Assembly (NCBI GenBank): GCA_947581745.1
Contig: CANPVW010000162.1
Coordinates: forward strand, 1 to 15,430
DNA: 15,430 nucleotides
Origin: Candidatus Benthicola azotiphorus
GTDB taxonomy: Bacteria; Gemmatimonadota; Gemmatimonadetes; Palauibacterales; Palauibacteraceae
Direction of reading: 5' to 3'
Shown: piece by piece, positions 1 through 6,112 of the stretch
How positions within the stretch are numbered: the stretch's first letter is position 1
How the letters are laid out: every line of letters starts with the position of its first letter
Program-made: the position numbers and the translations under genes
Notes under the pieces: generated by a model
What the model was told of the DNA's origin: nothing
What the model saw: only the letters and a program-made list of their open reading frames with translations
Databases searched by the model: none

Positions 1-1
1 C

Positions 2-256
2 CTCGTGGAGCTGAACGAGGCGTTCGCCGCCCAGTCGCTGGCCTGCATCCGCGAGCTCGGACTCGACCCCGGGCGGGTGAACGTGAACGGCGGGGCGATC
101 GCGCTCGGCCACCCGCTGGGCTGCACGGGGGCGCGAATCCTGACGTCACTCGTGTACGAGATGGAACGGCGGGAAGTGGATACGGCCCTGGTCACGATGT
201 GCATCGGCGTCGGCCAGGGTATCGCCGCGTTACTTCATAGAGAACATGAAGCGTGA
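2..256 (+). CDS. Thiolase (acetyl-CoA acyltransferase), C-terminal part only
   Basis: This is the last 84 codons of a thiolase whose start lies before the window. Thiolases cleave 3-ketoacyl-CoA with CoA to give acetyl-CoA and a shortened acyl-CoA, the final step of beta-oxidation in the cytoplasm. The visible part carries the NEAFAAQ motif, the GGAIALGHPLGCTGAR segment with the active-site histidine, and the CIGVGQG loop with the second catalytic cysteine. The catalytic C-terminal half is therefore intact. The stop TGA overlaps the GTG start of the next gene by four bases (GTGA), which indicates translational coupling. The neighbours (isomerase, dehydrogenase, hydratase) make a PaaJ/FadA-like degradative thiolase more likely than a biosynthetic acetoacetyl-CoA thiolase. 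The fragment cannot settle chain-length preference. Confidence 0.93.
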   Translation, partial: LVELNEAFAAQSLACIRELGLDPGRVNVNGGAIALGHPLGCTGARILTSLVYEMERREVDTALVTMCIGVGQGIAALLHREHEA

Positions 257-1074
257 CTACTGAACCACATGTTTTGATAGATGTTACTGATTCTGTCGGT
301 ACGGTCACGCTGAACCGCCCGGACCGGCTGAACGCGTTCTTCGGGTCGATGCGAGACGAGATCGCGGAAGCGCTCGAGGAGCTGGCCGGCAGGCCGGACG
401 TCCGCGTGGTCGTCGTCACCGGGCGAGGCCGCGCGTTCTGCGCGGGAGCGGATGTCTCCTACATGGCCGACCTCCTGGAGCGCGGGGCGTACGACGAGGC
501 GAATCTCCTGGTCACGGCCGGACGCCGGGTGATCCGGTCGATCCTCGAGATGCCGAAACCGGTGATCGCGGCGCTGAACGGCCCGGCAGCGGGCGGCGGG
601 GCCAACCTCGCCCTCGCGTGCGACCTTCGCATCGCCTCCGACCGGGCGCTGATCGGACAGACGTTCAACCGGATCGGCCTGGCCCCCGACTGGGGCGGAA
701 GCTGGCTCGTCCCCCGACTCGTGGGACGGGGCCGCGCCGCCGAGCTGTTCTTCCTGGGGGAGATGGTCGACGCGGCGGAGGCCGAGCGGATCGGGCTCGT
801 GAACCGGGTCGTCCCTCACGCGGATCTCGAGGACGCGGTCCGCGAGGTCGCCGGGCGCCTGGCCGCGAAACCGGCCCTGGCACTGTCGCTCGCGAAGGAG
901 GCGCTTCGCCGCTCCCTGTCGGCCAGCCTGGACGAGATGCTGGACTTCGAAGTCCGCGCGCAGGACGCCGCCTTCCGGTCGTCCGACGCGCTCGAGGGAA
1001 CGCGGGCGTTCGTCGAGAAACGTGAACCGCGGTTCGGCCGCGGAGGAAGCGTGGTGGGGGATGAGCAGTCGTAG
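253..1074 (+). CDS. Crotonase-fold enoyl-CoA isomerase, PaaG-like
   Basis: A 273-residue crotonase-superfamily protein starting at GTG in a GTGA overlap with the thiolase stop. The fold is shown by NRPDRLNA (21-28), the first oxyanion-hole segment CAGADV (63-68) and GGGANLALACDLRIASD (114-130). The two hydratase glutamates (Glu144 and Glu164 of rat crotonase) are missing: they align with Asn118 and Phe138. The protein instead has APDWGGSW (144-151), placing Asp146 where PaaG and delta3,delta2-enoyl-CoA isomerases have their catalytic acid. It is therefore probably an isomerase (PaaG type, ring-opened or double-bond-shifting) and not a water-adding hydratase. Position between a thiolase and a hydroxyacyl-CoA dehydrogenase fits a phenylacetyl-CoA or unsaturated fatty acid pathway. 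The exact substrate is inferred. Confidence 0.9.
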   Translation: MTTEPHVLIDVTDSVGTVTLNRPDRLNAFFGSMRDEIAEALEELAGRPDVRVVVVTGRGRAFCAGADVSYMADLLERGAYDEANLLVTAGRRVIRSILEMPKPVIAALNGPAAGGGANLALACDLRIASDRALIGQTFNRIGLAPDWGGSWLVPRLVGRGRAAELFFLGEMVDAAEAERIGLVNRVVPHADLEDAVREVAGRLAAKPALALSLAKEALRRSLSASLDEMLDFEVRAQDAAFRSSDALEGTRAFVEKREPRFGRGGSVVGDEQS

Positions 1075-1576
1075 CCGGGTGAGGCGCGCCACGCCGGAGG
1101 ACCTGGACGAGATCCTGGCGTTGTGGGTGCACTACATTCGCGTCCACCGGGCGAATCCGGCGTACCGCAACATGCCGCCCGATGCGCTCAGGAAGAGACG
1201 CGCGGTGTTCGAGCGGCACATCCTCGACGAGGCCTCGGAGGTGTTCGTCGTGACCGGCCCCGACGGCTCCCTGGAGGGGATGCTGTCGTGCTTCGAGGAG
1301 GACAACGCCCCTTACTTCCAGCCTCCGAAGTACGCGAGGATCCAGACGCCGTACGTGCGCCCCGAAGCCCGGGGGCACGGACACCTCCGTCACCTTCTCG
1401 ACGAGGCGTACCGCTGGGCCCGTGAGCGGGAGCTCACCGAGGTGAGGTTCTACGTGAGCGCGATGGCCGAGGCGGCGAACCGCCTCGCCGAGCAGCACGG
1501 GTTCGAGGCGATCGCGGTCATCCGCCGCCGACCCATAGAGTGGAACTACCCCCGGTCCCGGAGCTGGGACGAGTGA
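1061..1576 (+). CDS. GNAT-family N-acetyltransferase
   Basis: A 171-residue single-domain GNAT protein. The acetyl-CoA-binding motif A is seen at TPYVRPEARGHGHLRHLL (96-113), with the R-G-H-G-H pyrophosphate loop at 104-108. The typical late segment NRLAEQHGFEAI (140-151) follows. GNAT enzymes move an acetyl or other acyl group from CoA to an amine; the acceptor here is unknown. I chose the ATG at 1061, which overlaps the previous gene by 14 bases and begins the conserved RRATPEDLDEI strand. A GTG at 1022 would add 13 residues of low-complexity sequence. The stop overlaps the next start (GTGA), so the gene is built into the beta-oxidation operon. A role in lysine acetylation or acyl-CoA detoxification is only a guess. 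Confidence 0.88.
   Translation: MSSRSRVRRATPEDLDEILALWVHYIRVHRANPAYRNMPPDALRKRRAVFERHILDEASEVFVVTGPDGSLEGMLSCFEEDNAPYFQPPKYARIQTPYVRPEARGHGHLRHLLDEAYRWARERELTEVRFYVSAMAEAANRLAEQHGFEAIAVIRRRPIEWNYPRSRSWDE
1560..1563 (+). promoter_or_regulatory. Ribosome binding site deciding the dehydrogenase start
   Basis: GGAG lies nine bases before GTG 1573. Together with the GTGA stop/start overlap this favours 1573 over the in-frame GTG at 1540, which would add 11 non-conserved residues inside the acetyltransferase gene. Confidence 0.6.
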
Positions 1577-2442
1577 GCTGCGACACGTTTGCCTCCCTCC
1601 GGGGCCCCGTGGCGGTGATCGGCGCGGGAACCATGGGACACGGGATCGCGCAGGTCGCGGCGATGGCGGGCTGCGAGACACGCCTGTTCGATGTGGATCC
1701 GGCGGCGCGGGAACGCGCTCTGGAGCGCGTCCGGACCAATCTCGAGCGCGGGGTCGAGCTCGCCAGGGTGGAACCAGCGACGCGTGACGCCGCTCTCGGC
1801 CGGCTCACCGCGACGGGCGATCCCGCGGAAGCGGCGACGGGAGCGGATCTCGTGATCGAAGCCGTGCCGGAGGACCTGGACCTCAAGCGCCGCGTGCTGT
1901 CCGAGTTCGCCGCGCTCGTCGGCGCCACCGCGGTCCTCGCCTCGAACACGTCTTCCCTCTCGATCAGCCGGATCGGCGCTGGAGTACCCGGACCCGAGCG
2001 CGTGGTGGGACTCCACTTCTTCAACCCGGTCCACATCATGGCGCTGGTGGAGGTGGTGAGGGGAGATCGCACGGCCGAGCGCGTCGTCGAGCAGGCCAGG
2101 CAGTTCGCCGAGTCGCTCGGCAAGGAGCCCATCGTCGTCAACGACTCGCCCGGCTTCGCTTCCTCACGGCTCGGGGTCGCGATCGGCCTCGAGGCCATTC
2201 GCATGCTGGAGTCGGGCGTCGCGTCCGCGCCGGACATCGACCGCGCCATGGAGCTCGGATACCGGCACCCGATGGGTCCGCTGCGGCTCACCGATCTCGT
2301 CGGACTGGACGTCCGGCTCGAAATCGCGCGCTACCTGCACGCGGAGCTCGGGGAGCGGTTCCGCCCGCCTGCCCTGCTCGAGCGGCTGGTAGAGGAAGGC
2401 AAGCTGGGACGAAAGACGGGACAGGGATTCTACACGTGGTGA
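1573..2442 (+). CDS. 3-hydroxyacyl-CoA dehydrogenase (3-hydroxybutyryl-CoA / PaaH type)
   Basis: A 289-residue NAD-dependent dehydrogenase that oxidises (3S)-hydroxyacyl-CoA to 3-ketoacyl-CoA, the step before thiolase. The N-terminal Rossmann motif GAGTMGHG is at 17-24. ASNTSSLSIS (113-122) holds Ser117, and HFFNPV starts at the catalytic His138, paired with Glu150, the same 12-residue spacing as the His158-Glu170 dyad of human HADH. The C-terminal dimerisation domain contains HPMGPLRLTDLVGLD. Length is that of stand-alone bacterial enzymes, not of the FadB fusion. One oddity: the motif usually written DxPGFxxNR reads DSPGFASSR (181-189), so the expected active-site Asn is Ser188. Start at GTG 1573 rests on the GTGA overlap with the acetyltransferase stop. 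PaaH is a reasonable role given the neighbours. Confidence 0.94.
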   Translation: MSCDTFASLRGPVAVIGAGTMGHGIAQVAAMAGCETRLFDVDPAARERALERVRTNLERGVELARVEPATRDAALGRLTATGDPAEAATGADLVIEAVPEDLDLKRRVLSEFAALVGATAVLASNTSSLSISRIGAGVPGPERVVGLHFFNPVHIMALVEVVRGDRTAERVVEQARQFAESLGKEPIVVNDSPGFASSRLGVAIGLEAIRMLESGVASAPDIDRAMELGYRHPMGPLRLTDLVGLDVRLEIARYLHAELGERFRPPALLERLVEEGKLGRKTGQGFYTW

Positions 2443-2445
2443 TAC

Positions 2446-2450
2446 GGAGG
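2446..2450 (+). promoter_or_regulatory. Ribosome binding site deciding the hydratase start
   Basis: A perfect GGAGG lies eight bases before ATG 2459. The alternative GTG at 2450 overlaps this GGAGG itself and would add only three residues (MSE repeated), so 2459 is preferred. Confidence 0.7.
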
Positions 2451-2458
2451 TGAGCGAG

Positions 2459-3238
2459 ATGAGCGAAGTGCTGCTGCTCGAGAAGCTGGAAGGTCGGATC
2501 GGCGTTCTCACGGTGAACCGGCCGGACAAGATGAACGCCCTCAACCGGGAGGTCAGGGAGTCGCTGTTCGAGGCGCTGGAGGCGCTTCGCCACGACGACG
2601 AAGTGCGGGTCGTGGTGATCACCGGCTCCGGTGACCGCGCCTTCATCGCGGGAGCCGACATCGCCGAGTTCAAGGACGCCGGCGCGGTGGAACAGTACCG
2701 GTCGATGCAGGAGAGCAACATCTACTCGCTGATGGAGGACTTTCCCAAGCCCATCATCGCGATGATCAACGGGTACTGCCTCGGAGGGGGCTGCGAGCTC
2801 TCGATGGCCTGTGACATCCGGATCGCCTCGGACCGGGCCAAGCTGGGTCAGCCCGAAGTGAATCTCGGCATCATCCCTGGCGGCGGCGGCACGCAGCGCC
2901 TCCCACGGCTCGTCGGGGAGGGGCGGGCGGCCCTCCTCATCATGTCGGGCACGCTGATCGGGGCCGACGAAGCGCTCGACATCGGGCTGGTCGATTCGAT
3001 CTTCCCGGCGGACGAACTGCGCGACAGGACGCTCGAGATCGCCCGCACGATCGCGTCGAAGTCACCCATCGCCCTGCAGGCCGCCAAGGAGAGCATTCTC
3101 GCGGCCCGCCGCATGCCCCTGGACGAGGGCCTCAAGTTCGAGCGCGCCTGGTTCGGATTGCTCTTCTCGACCCAGGACAAGAACGAAGGGGTCGGGGCCT
3201 TCCTCGAGAAACGCGATCCGGAGTTCACGGGCCGCTAG
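2459..3238 (+). CDS. Enoyl-CoA hydratase (canonical crotonase, PaaF/FadB1-like)
   Basis: A 259-residue hydratase that adds water across the trans-2 double bond of enoyl-CoA. Both catalytic glutamates are present: Glu113 in GGGCELSMACDI and Glu133 in GQPEVNLG, 20 residues apart as in rat crotonase. Oxyanion-hole segments are IAGADIAEF (63-71) and the GGG at 109-111. IPGGGGTQRLPRLVG (139-153) is the hallmark of true hydratases. It contrasts with the isomerase-like paralogue three genes upstream, so the operon separates isomerisation from hydration. It starts 16 bases after the dehydrogenase stop with an excellent ribosome site. It is the last gene of the plus-strand operon, followed within ten bases by a strong hairpin. 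A PaaF role is plausible but short-chain beta-oxidation is equally compatible. Confidence 0.95.
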   Translation: MSEVLLLEKLEGRIGVLTVNRPDKMNALNREVRESLFEALEALRHDDEVRVVVITGSGDRAFIAGADIAEFKDAGAVEQYRSMQESNIYSLMEDFPKPIIAMINGYCLGGGCELSMACDIRIASDRAKLGQPEVNLGIIPGGGGTQRLPRLVGEGRAALLIMSGTLIGADEALDIGLVDSIFPADELRDRTLEIARTIASKSPIALQAAKESILAARRMPLDEGLKFERAWFGLLFSTQDKNEGVGAFLEKRDPEFTGR

Positions 3239-3245
3239 ATGCCGA

Positions 3246-3275
3246 ACGGCCCTGACCTTTCCGGGTCAGGGCCGT
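3246..3275. terminator. Bidirectional hairpin terminator between convergent operons
   Basis: A perfect 12-base-pair inverted repeat (ACGGCCCTGACC at 3246-3257 with GGTCAGGGCCGT at 3264-3275) encloses a six-base loop. It begins eight bases after the hydratase stop and lies 44 bases beyond the L27 stop on the other strand, so it can serve both transcripts. Neither side has a clear run of T, so termination efficiency is inferred from stem strength and position. Confidence 0.75.
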
Positions 3276-3319
3276 CTATCCGGCTGGTCCAGGCGCTGGC
3301 GCGGCCGGGCCCGCAGGGC

Positions 3320-3577
3320 TCAGGCCTCCTGAACGACGCTCACGACCTTCCGCCCGCCGCGCTGATCGGCGAACTGCACGACGCCGTCCGTCAGCGCGAA
3401 CAGCGTGTCGTCGTTGCCCCGGCCGACGTTGCGGCCCGGGTGAATGCGGGTTCCCCGCTGCCGGACCAGAATGTGGCCGGCCCGTACCACCTGACCGCCG
3501 TACTGCTTGACGCCCAGGTACTTCGGATTGCTGTCGCGCCCGTTGCGGCTCGAGCCTACACCCTTCTTATGCGCCAT
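3320..3577 (-). CDS. rpmA: 50S ribosomal protein L27
   Basis: An 85-residue, full-length L27, a large-subunit protein whose N-terminal tail reaches the peptidyl transferase centre. The family signature is complete: MAHKKGVGSSRNGRDS at the start, then YLGVKQYGGQ, AGHILVRQRGT and HPGRNVGRGNDDTLFAL. The mature tail begins right after the initiator Met, so there is no cleavable N-terminal extension of the Firmicutes kind. It starts two bases after the L21 stop, the usual rplU-rpmA coupling, and should be transcribed from the promoter in front of rplU. Confidence 0.98.
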   Translation of the reverse strand: MAHKKGVGSSRNGRDSNPKYLGVKQYGGQVVRAGHILVRQRGTRIHPGRNVGRGNDDTLFALTDGVVQFADQRGGRKVVSVVQEA

Positions 3578-3579
3578 GA

Positions 3580-4191
3580 CTACGCCTCGTCGCGTTCCTT
3601 GATGGCCTTCTGAACGTCGCTCTTCAGAATGCGGCCTTCCTTGCCCGTGCCTTCGATCGAAGCCAGGTCGATCCCCGCCTCTTCAGCCAGCTCTCGCGCC
3701 GAATCCGTCACGTCGAACCCGGCGGCCGGCTGCGGCGCGGGGGTCTCCACCACTTCCTCGGCCACGGCCTCGACGGCCTTCGGCTTCGCCTCGGCCTTCG
3801 CGGGGGCCGCTTTCTTCGGGGCTGCCTTCTTCGGGGCCGTCTTCTTCACCTCAGCCTTCGGCGCGGCGGACTTGCCGGAACCGATCTCGATGTCGAGGAC
3901 GCGCACCTCGGTGAAGCCCTGGCGGTGCCCCTGCTTGCGGCGATAGCCCTTCCGCCGCTTCATCTTGTAGACGATGATCTTCTCGCCCCGTCCGTGACGG
4001 ATCACTTCGGCCGCCACGACCGCGCCGTCCAGCGACGGCTGGCCCACGAAGACATCGTCGTCGCGCCCGGCGAGCAGCACCTGGTCGAACGTGACCCGGT
4101 CACCGGGCTGCGCATCCAGCGTCGGCAACCTGAGCGTAGCGTCCGGCTCGGCGCGGAACTGTTTTCCCTTGGCCTCGAATATCGCGTACAT
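3580..4191 (-). CDS. rplU: 50S ribosomal protein L21 with C-terminal E3-binding-like domain
   Basis: A 203-residue L21, about twice the usual ~100 residues. Residues 1-103 are a normal L21, opening with MYAIFEAKGKQFRAEPD and containing YKMKRRKGYRRKQGHRQGF (75-93), the rRNA-binding region. Residues 104-158 form an Ala/Lys/Pro-rich linker with KKAAPKKAAP repeats, turning acidic near 150. Residues 161-200 closely resemble a peripheral subunit-binding (E3-binding) domain of 2-oxo acid dehydrogenase E2 chains: SARELAEEAGIDL, then GTGKEGRILKSDV (181-193). The start is the ATG at 4191, where L21 homologues begin. A longer frame from TTG 4263 would translate the promoter. The gene follows rng and precedes rpmA. 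The extra domain is read from motif resemblance; its partner is unknown. Confidence 0.96.
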   Translation of the reverse strand: MYAIFEAKGKQFRAEPDATLRLPTLDAQPGDRVTFDQVLLAGRDDDVFVGQPSLDGAVVAAEVIRHGRGEKIIVYKMKRRKGYRRKQGHRQGFTEVRVLDIEIGSGKSAAPKAEVKKTAPKKAAPKKAAPAKAEAKPKAVEAVAEEVVETPAPQPAAGFDVTDSARELAEEAGIDLASIEGTGKEGRILKSDVQKAIKERDEA

Positions 4192-4234
4192 CTGCCTTCT
4201 TCTTCCGTGTCCGTTAACTGGTCCGTAGCCGTTA

Positions 4235-4263
4235 ATAATAGGCCTGCGGCCGTGGTTCGTCAA
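4235..4263 (-). promoter_or_regulatory. Sigma-70 promoter for rplU-rpmA
   Basis: On the minus strand TTGACG (4263-4258) is followed by exactly 17 bases and then TATTAT (4240-4235). This is very close to consensus and conspicuously AT-rich in a GC-rich window. Transcription would start near 4228, leaving a leader of roughly 37 bases that ends in GAAGAAGG before the L21 ATG. The leader contains an imperfect tandem repeat built on TTAACGGnnACGGA. The rest of the 134-base rng-rplU gap shows only weak GC-rich hairpins and no clear terminator for rng. Confidence 0.8.
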
Positions 4264-4325
4264 TCTGGTTTCAGCGTCCTGCCGGACGGCGGCCGGGCCC
4301 GTCGACGGATCGGCTCCAAGGCTCC

Positions 4326-5864
4326 TCAGGCGACCGCGTACTTGCCGGTCACATCGGTCTCCGCCGGCCCCACGAGGAGCTTGTACTCGTCGTGTCCCAT
4401 CAGCGGATCATCGCGGATGTCGAGCTCGATGCTCAGCTCGGCCGAGACTCGCTTGAGGAACTTCGGCTCCTCCTCGAGCAGGTAGAGCGCCACCTCCGGA
4501 TGGACCCGCACCGTGATGTCCCGTCGCTCGCCGGCTGAGCGGGCGCGCCGGATGGCGCGCTCCAGCCGGCGGACCACGGTGTCCGGGGCGAGGACGCGTC
4601 CGGTCCCCCCGCAGCTCGGGCAGGGCTGGGTCGCGGTCTGGATCAGGCTGGGCCGGACGCGCTGGCGGCTCATCTCGAGCAGGCCGAGCTCCGAGATCCC
4701 GAACACCTTCGTACGCGCCCGATCGCGCCCCAGGTGGCTGCGCATCTCGTGCTGGACGCGATCCCGGTTCTCCTGCTCGTCCATGTCGATGAAGTCGAGC
4801 ACGATGATCCCGCCGACGTCCCGCAGCCGCAGCTGCCGCGCGATCTCGGCCGCGGCTTCCAGGTTCGTCTTCACGATCGTCTTCGCGGGGTCCTTCTTGC
4901 CGGTATAGCGGCCTGTGTTCACGTCGACGGCCACGAGCGCCTCGGTGTGCTCGATCACGATGTAGCCGCCCGACTTGAGGTCCACGCGGCGGCGGAAGGC
5001 CGCCCGGATGTCCTCCTCGATCCCGAACTCGTCGAAGATCGGGACGTCTCCGCCGTACAGCCTCACGCGATCCAGCAGCTCCGGACTCACCTGCCCCAGG
5101 TACGACTTGATCTCCTGGGCCAGCTCCTCCGAGTCCACCGTGAGCGCGTCGACCTTCTCGCTGAACAGATCGCGGATGATCCCGGAGGTGAGCGTGGCCT
5201 CACGGTGCACCGAGGCCGGGGCCTTCATGGAGGCCACGCGGCGCTGGATCTTTTCCCACGTCCGGCGCAGGGACTTGAACTCGGCCACCAGGGTCTTCTT
5301 CGTGAGCTCCTCGCCCACGGTGCGGATGATCACCCCGCCCTGGTCGCTCCCGATCGCCTCCCGGGCCATCTTGCGGAGGCGCGCGCGTTCCTCGCGATCG
5401 TCGATCTTGCGACTCACGCCGACGTGCTTCGAGTCCGGCATGTAGACGATGAACCGGCCGGGCAGCGAGACCTGCGTCGTCACCCGGGGTCCCTTGGTGC
5501 CGATCGGCTCCTTGGTCACCTGGACCAGGATTTCCTGGCCCCTCTCGACCGTGTCCTCGATCGGCGGGTACTTCCGGTTGCGCCGATTGCCGTTCCGGCC
5601 GCCGTTGCCGCCGCCGTTCTCGTCCTCGTCGTCCTCCACCTCGGAGACGTCCGAGGCGTGCAGGAACGCCGACTTTTCGGTCCCTATGTCGACGAACGCG
5701 GCCTGAATTCCCGGCAGGACGGCCTCGACCCTTCCGAGGTAGAGGTCGCCGACGATGCGGTCCTCGTCCGAGCGCTCGTTCATCAGCTCGACGAGACGGC
5801 CATCCTCGATGATGGCCACCCTGGACTCGCTGCCCAGGGCGTTGATAACGATTTCACGTCGCAT
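4326..5864 (-). CDS. rng: Ribonuclease E/G family endoribonuclease
   Basis: A 512-residue RNase E/G, which cuts single-stranded RNA in rRNA processing and mRNA decay. Order of parts: N-terminal MRREIVINALGSESRVAI, S1 RNA-binding domain about 37-130, 5'-sensor/RNase H-like region, then the DNase I-like catalytic domain with Asp314 (VAVDVNTG) and Asp357 (IIVLDFIDMD), the expected Mg-binding pair. The zinc-link CPSCGGTG has Cys415 and Cys418. Length fits RNase G; the long RNase E scaffold tail is absent. A hydrophilic insert rich in Asp/Glu then Gly/Asn/Arg (77-98) interrupts the S1 domain. The start is the ATG at 5864; further upstream codons encode Arg/Pro-rich junk and cross a terminator. It heads an rng-rplU-rpmA block, a common arrangement. 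Confidence 0.96.
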   Translation of the reverse strand: MRREIVINALGSESRVAIIEDGRLVELMNERSDEDRIVGDLYLGRVEAVLPGIQAAFVDIGTEKSAFLHASDVSEVEDDEDENGGGNGGRNGNRRNRKYPPIEDTVERGQEILVQVTKEPIGTKGPRVTTQVSLPGRFIVYMPDSKHVGVSRKIDDREERARLRKMAREAIGSDQGGVIIRTVGEELTKKTLVAEFKSLRRTWEKIQRRVASMKAPASVHREATLTSGIIRDLFSEKVDALTVDSEELAQEIKSYLGQVSPELLDRVRLYGGDVPIFDEFGIEEDIRAAFRRRVDLKSGGYIVIEHTEALVAVDVNTGRYTGKKDPAKTIVKTNLEAAAEIARQLRLRDVGGIIVLDFIDMDEQENRDRVQHEMRSHLGRDRARTKVFGISELGLLEMSRQRVRPSLIQTATQPCPSCGGTGRVLAPDTVVRRLERAIRRARSAGERRDITVRVHPEVALYLLEEEPKFLKRVSAELSIELDIRDDPLMGHDEYKLLVGPAETDVTGKYAVA

Positions 5865-5884
5865 GTTCAGTCTGTTCCCGTCTG

Positions 5885-5900
5885 CCCCGGCTGACCGGGG
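5885..5900 (-). promoter_or_regulatory. Small hairpin in the rng leader
   Basis: A perfect 6-base-pair stem (CCCCGG/CCGGGG) with a four-base loop lies 20 bases before the rng start codon, in a 248-base gap (5865-6112) with no recognisable promoter on the minus strand. RNase E genes elsewhere are autoregulated through leader hairpins; a similar role here is only a hypothesis, since GC-rich hairpins arise easily by chance. Confidence 0.3.
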
Positions 5901-6009
5901 GCGCAGCCGCCGGCGCGGGCGCGCGAGCGGCTCAAGTCCGGCGCGACGCCGTCCGGTCACCCGTGGGGCCGGCGACGAAGCGCTCGTATTCCGGTTTCGG
6001 CTGTGTCCA

Positions 6010-6047
6010 CAAAGGAAACGGGGCCGCGATCTGGTCCGCACGGCCCC
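6010..6047 (-). terminator. Rho-independent terminator after the acyl-CoA dehydrogenase gene
   Basis: On the minus strand GGGGCC and GGCCCC pair, continued by GCG/CGC after a two-base bulge, with an eight-base loop. The stem is followed by GTTTCCTTTG, a T-rich run unusual for this GC-rich sequence. It lies about 65 bases after the dehydrogenase stop and upstream of rng, separating the two units. Confidence 0.7.
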
Positions 6048-6112
6048 GGGTCCGACCGCCAATTTAGGGCCGAAGTCGCCGCGCGGCTACCGCCCGCGGG
6101 AGCCCCGGTCCT

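Noticed and set aside
3239..3613. 124-codon plus-strand frame directly after the hydratase
   Set aside because: It runs through the terminator hairpin and then antisense to L27; no ribosome site and no recognisable domain.
4734..5894. 386-codon plus-strand frame opposite rng
   Set aside because: It mirrors the RNase E/G gene; its product is rich in His, Asp, Leu and Arg with no fold. This is the usual effect of high GC on antisense frames.
5865..6062. 66-codon N-terminal extension of the RNase E/G gene
   Set aside because: The added residues are Arg/Pro-rich, lie outside the family and would start upstream of the terminator for the acyl-CoA dehydrogenase gene.
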